A stretch of 64,000 nucleotides of DNA from assembly GCA_036520615.1 (NCBI GenBank), contig DATDJI010000076.1:1-64000 (forward strand), written 5' to 3'. Shown in pieces: positions 62,611 to 64,000 of the stretch. The position numbers were made by a program, and so were the translations under genes. Under the pieces are notes generated by a model. That model ran no database searches. It saw nothing but the letters and a program-made list of their open reading frames with translations, and was not told the origin of the DNA. Source of the DNA: CAMCXE01 sp036520615 (GTDB taxonomy: Bacteria; Pseudomonadota; Gammaproteobacteria; Pseudomonadales; Cellvibrionaceae). Numbering within the stretch: position 1 is the first letter of the stretch; each line of letters opens with the position of its first letter.

Positions 62611-62865
62611 ATGACATCCGCCATAGTTGTTCCCCACAGCCGTATCCCAGCTGAAACGCTACAGTGTTTGCTGGAAGACTTCGCGACGCGGGAAGGGACG
62701 GATTACGGGGACATTGAATTAGACCTAACCATGCGTGTGGATATAATTCGGCGCCAACTGCAAAATGGGGATGCAGTATTAATTTATGCGCTTTTAGACG
62801 AATCTTTACAGATCATTACCTTAAGAGATGCTAAAGCCATGGGGATAGTTGATGAAACTAACTAG
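62611..62865 (+). CDS. yheU: YheU-family protein (UPF0270)
   Basis: An 84-residue member of the YheU/UPF0270 family. The family pattern is visible: VVPHSRIPAETLQCLLEDF, TREGTDYGDIELDLTMRV and ALLDESLQIITLRDA. The function is unknown. It is 87 bases before tusA on the same strand. Confidence 0.88.
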   Translation: MTSAIVVPHSRIPAETLQCLLEDFATREGTDYGDIELDLTMRVDIIRRQLQNGDAVLIYALLDESLQIITLRDAKAMGIVDETN

Positions 62866-62952
62866 ATTTGGCTTGGTGTTAAGCTATTTGGTGTATTTCA
62901 AGAGGATAAAATGGTGAGCGGTTTAAAGTTATCACTTGCCGGAGACAAAAGT

Positions 62953-63189
62953 ATGAGTGATATGGTTGTTCAGCATTTTTTGGATGCTGCAGGTCTTTAT
63001 TGTCCGGAGCCGGTGATGTTACTACATGGAGTGGTGCGTAAGGCTGCCGTAGGAGACGTTATCCACGTGCTTGCCACAGATCCGTCTTCAGTTCGCGACA
63101 TTCCAAAATTCTGCCATTTCCTGGGGCATGAATTGGTCAATACTCGGTCTGAATCAGATTGTTACGAATATTGGATTTGTAAAAAATAA
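62953..63189 (+). CDS. tusA: Sulfur carrier/transferase TusA
   Basis: TusA passes persulfide sulfur from IscS to TusBCD for mnm5s2U tRNA modification. The 78-residue protein has the N-terminal HFLDAAGLYCPEPVMLL with the catalytic cysteine of the CPxP motif, then DPSSVRDIPKFCHFLGHEL. ATG 62953 matches E. coli TusA length and has GGAG eight bases upstream; an ATG at 62911, also with a good ribosome site, would add 14 residues. Confidence 0.93.
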   Translation: MSDMVVQHFLDAAGLYCPEPVMLLHGVVRKAAVGDVIHVLATDPSSVRDIPKFCHFLGHELVNTRSESDCYEYWICKK

Positions 63190-63279
63190 CTTTAAATATT
63201 TGTAGCAAACAGAATCAGGAATCGGGAGGGTGATGCGCCCTGCGCAATTATCAAGAAAGCATCCATGCCGGTATTTAAT

Positions 63280-63981
63280 CTATCGGCTCGATTCTTCTAC
63301 CAACAAACACATAGCCGCTAGCGCTTCTGGATCTTCGGACTTAATTTTGTTGGCAATGTGATGCTGGAAAAAATAACGAAAGTTTTCTTTCGCCTGCGCT
63401 GGAAACAAACAGTCATCACCGGGTAAAACAGGTGTATTTTGAATTTTTTCTGGGTCAATTAACATACCCAAAATTACTCCATCACTATGCAGACGCCAAC
63501 TGATAATTTCCTGTAAAACAAGGGTTTTGTTTTTGCTATCTGAAAATACCGCATGAGTGCCTAAGGTGTCTGGCAATTCTTGCACAATTTCATCGGATGT
63601 TTCGCACAAATAATTGTAATATTCGGCGGCAGTTTCTAATTCGATTACCTTGTGCATCGGAGGCTCGACAAAAATTTCGTCAATGCCCGGGTCGTAATAA
63701 CCTTCCCAATGGCCGTGAACTGGATCGTGGATCTCGGAGCATGGAATTAAATCGTTAAGCCAGGGAACCAAGCCTACTACTTCACCGTTAGCGCGCAGGC
63801 CCCAGGCGAGTATTTTTAGACTAAATAAGCGTTCAGAACTGGTGTCATTGGAATAGAGCATCTCCAGTCCATCGAGCTCCAAGGCGAGGCGGATAAAGCG
63901 TTTCTGTTCAAGAGGAACATAGGGTTTGCGGGTAAATAGATCAACAACATTAGTGTTGTGAGTCGAGTTTGAGGCCTTCAT
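63280..63981 (-). CDS. Hypothetical protein
   Basis: A 233-residue soluble protein I do not recognise. It has two related halves: LKILAWGLRANGEVVGLVPW (about 50-70) and LQEIISWRLHSDGVILGMLI (about 154-173). In each half a hydrophobic strand, W-x-LR/H, a G-turn and another strand recur, which suggests an internal duplication. It is preceded by GGAGG seven bases before the ATG. No signal peptide or membrane helix. Confidence 0.65.
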   Translation of the reverse strand: MKASNSTHNTNVVDLFTRKPYVPLEQKRFIRLALELDGLEMLYSNDTSSERLFSLKILAWGLRANGEVVGLVPWLNDLIPCSEIHDPVHGHWEGYYDPGIDEIFVEPPMHKVIELETAAEYYNYLCETSDEIVQELPDTLGTHAVFSDSKNKTLVLQEIISWRLHSDGVILGMLIDPEKIQNTPVLPGDDCLFPAQAKENFRYFFQHHIANKIKSEDPEALAAMCLLVEESSR

Positions 63982-64000
63982 AATACTACCTCCGCAAGAA

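Overview
The window looks like chromosomal DNA of a plant-polysaccharide-degrading gammaproteobacterium close to Cellvibrio (Cellvibrionales). Two things point there. The housekeeping blocks keep the order known from Pseudomonas and relatives: dapA-bamC-MBL-purC, ftsK-lolA-rarA-crcB-serS-cysG beside bpt-aat-trxB, and PHP-yciO-scpA-scpB-rluB. Five secreted or lipid-anchored proteins carry long polyserine linkers, the hallmark of Cellvibrio and Saccharophagus carbohydrate-active enzymes. No prophage, plasmid backbone, CRISPR array or complete insertion sequence was found. One tRNA gene, tRNA-Leu(CAA), is present.

Layout. Bases 1-3081: a cut-off PilZ protein, then a LacI-type repressor divergent from a GH130 mannosylglucose phosphorylase. 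Bases 3149-11880: a SetA-like exporter, an rRNA/tRNA methyltransferase and pdxJ; an SH3/YciI/membrane-protein operon; and the divergent PHP-yciO-scpAB-rluB operon. Bases 12277-15957: a secreted GH5 beta-mannanase with polyserine linker and GlyGly-CTERM-like tail, an exopolysaccharide-initiating sugar transferase, and a PEP-CTERM-like protein. Bases 16644-26774: tRNA-Leu, ppa, the CPBP protease-glycosyltransferase-miaE operon, fabV, lpxL, dapA-bamC-MBL-purC. Bases 27229-37877: PilZ, bpt-aat-trxB and the divergent ftsK-to-cysG operon. Bases 37878-43316 are a plastic zone: REP-like palindromes, a duplicated cysG tail, two paralogous envelope proteins of unknown function, a GH43 lipoprotein of mixed base composition and a decayed REP-associated transposase. 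Bases 43317-54825: two tandem YbaL-type antiporters, a GbsR-type regulator, DUF3820, a mutarotase, DUF349, YceH and an Ig-like lipoprotein. Bases 55644-63981: an SGNH esterase lipoprotein, a DUF1501 protein paired with a giant polyserine lipoprotein bearing two haem c motifs, yheU, tusA and an unknown gene.

How it works together. The mannanase and the GH130 phosphorylase both have a near-consensus LacI-family operator upstream, so the repressor at 587-1576 may control a small mannan regulon: extracellular cleavage of mannan, then cytoplasmic phosphorolysis of mannosylglucose-type disaccharides. GH43-CBM6 and the SGNH esterase fit hemicellulose debranching at the cell surface. Two proteins with different C-terminal sorting tags flank an exopolysaccharide glycosyltransferase, and a CPBP protease resembling sorting-tag proteases lies a few kb away.

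The parts least explained by known biology are the paralogous protein pair bracketed by duplicated cysG ends, the polyserine cytochrome-like/DUF1501 pair, and several structured intergenic stretches.
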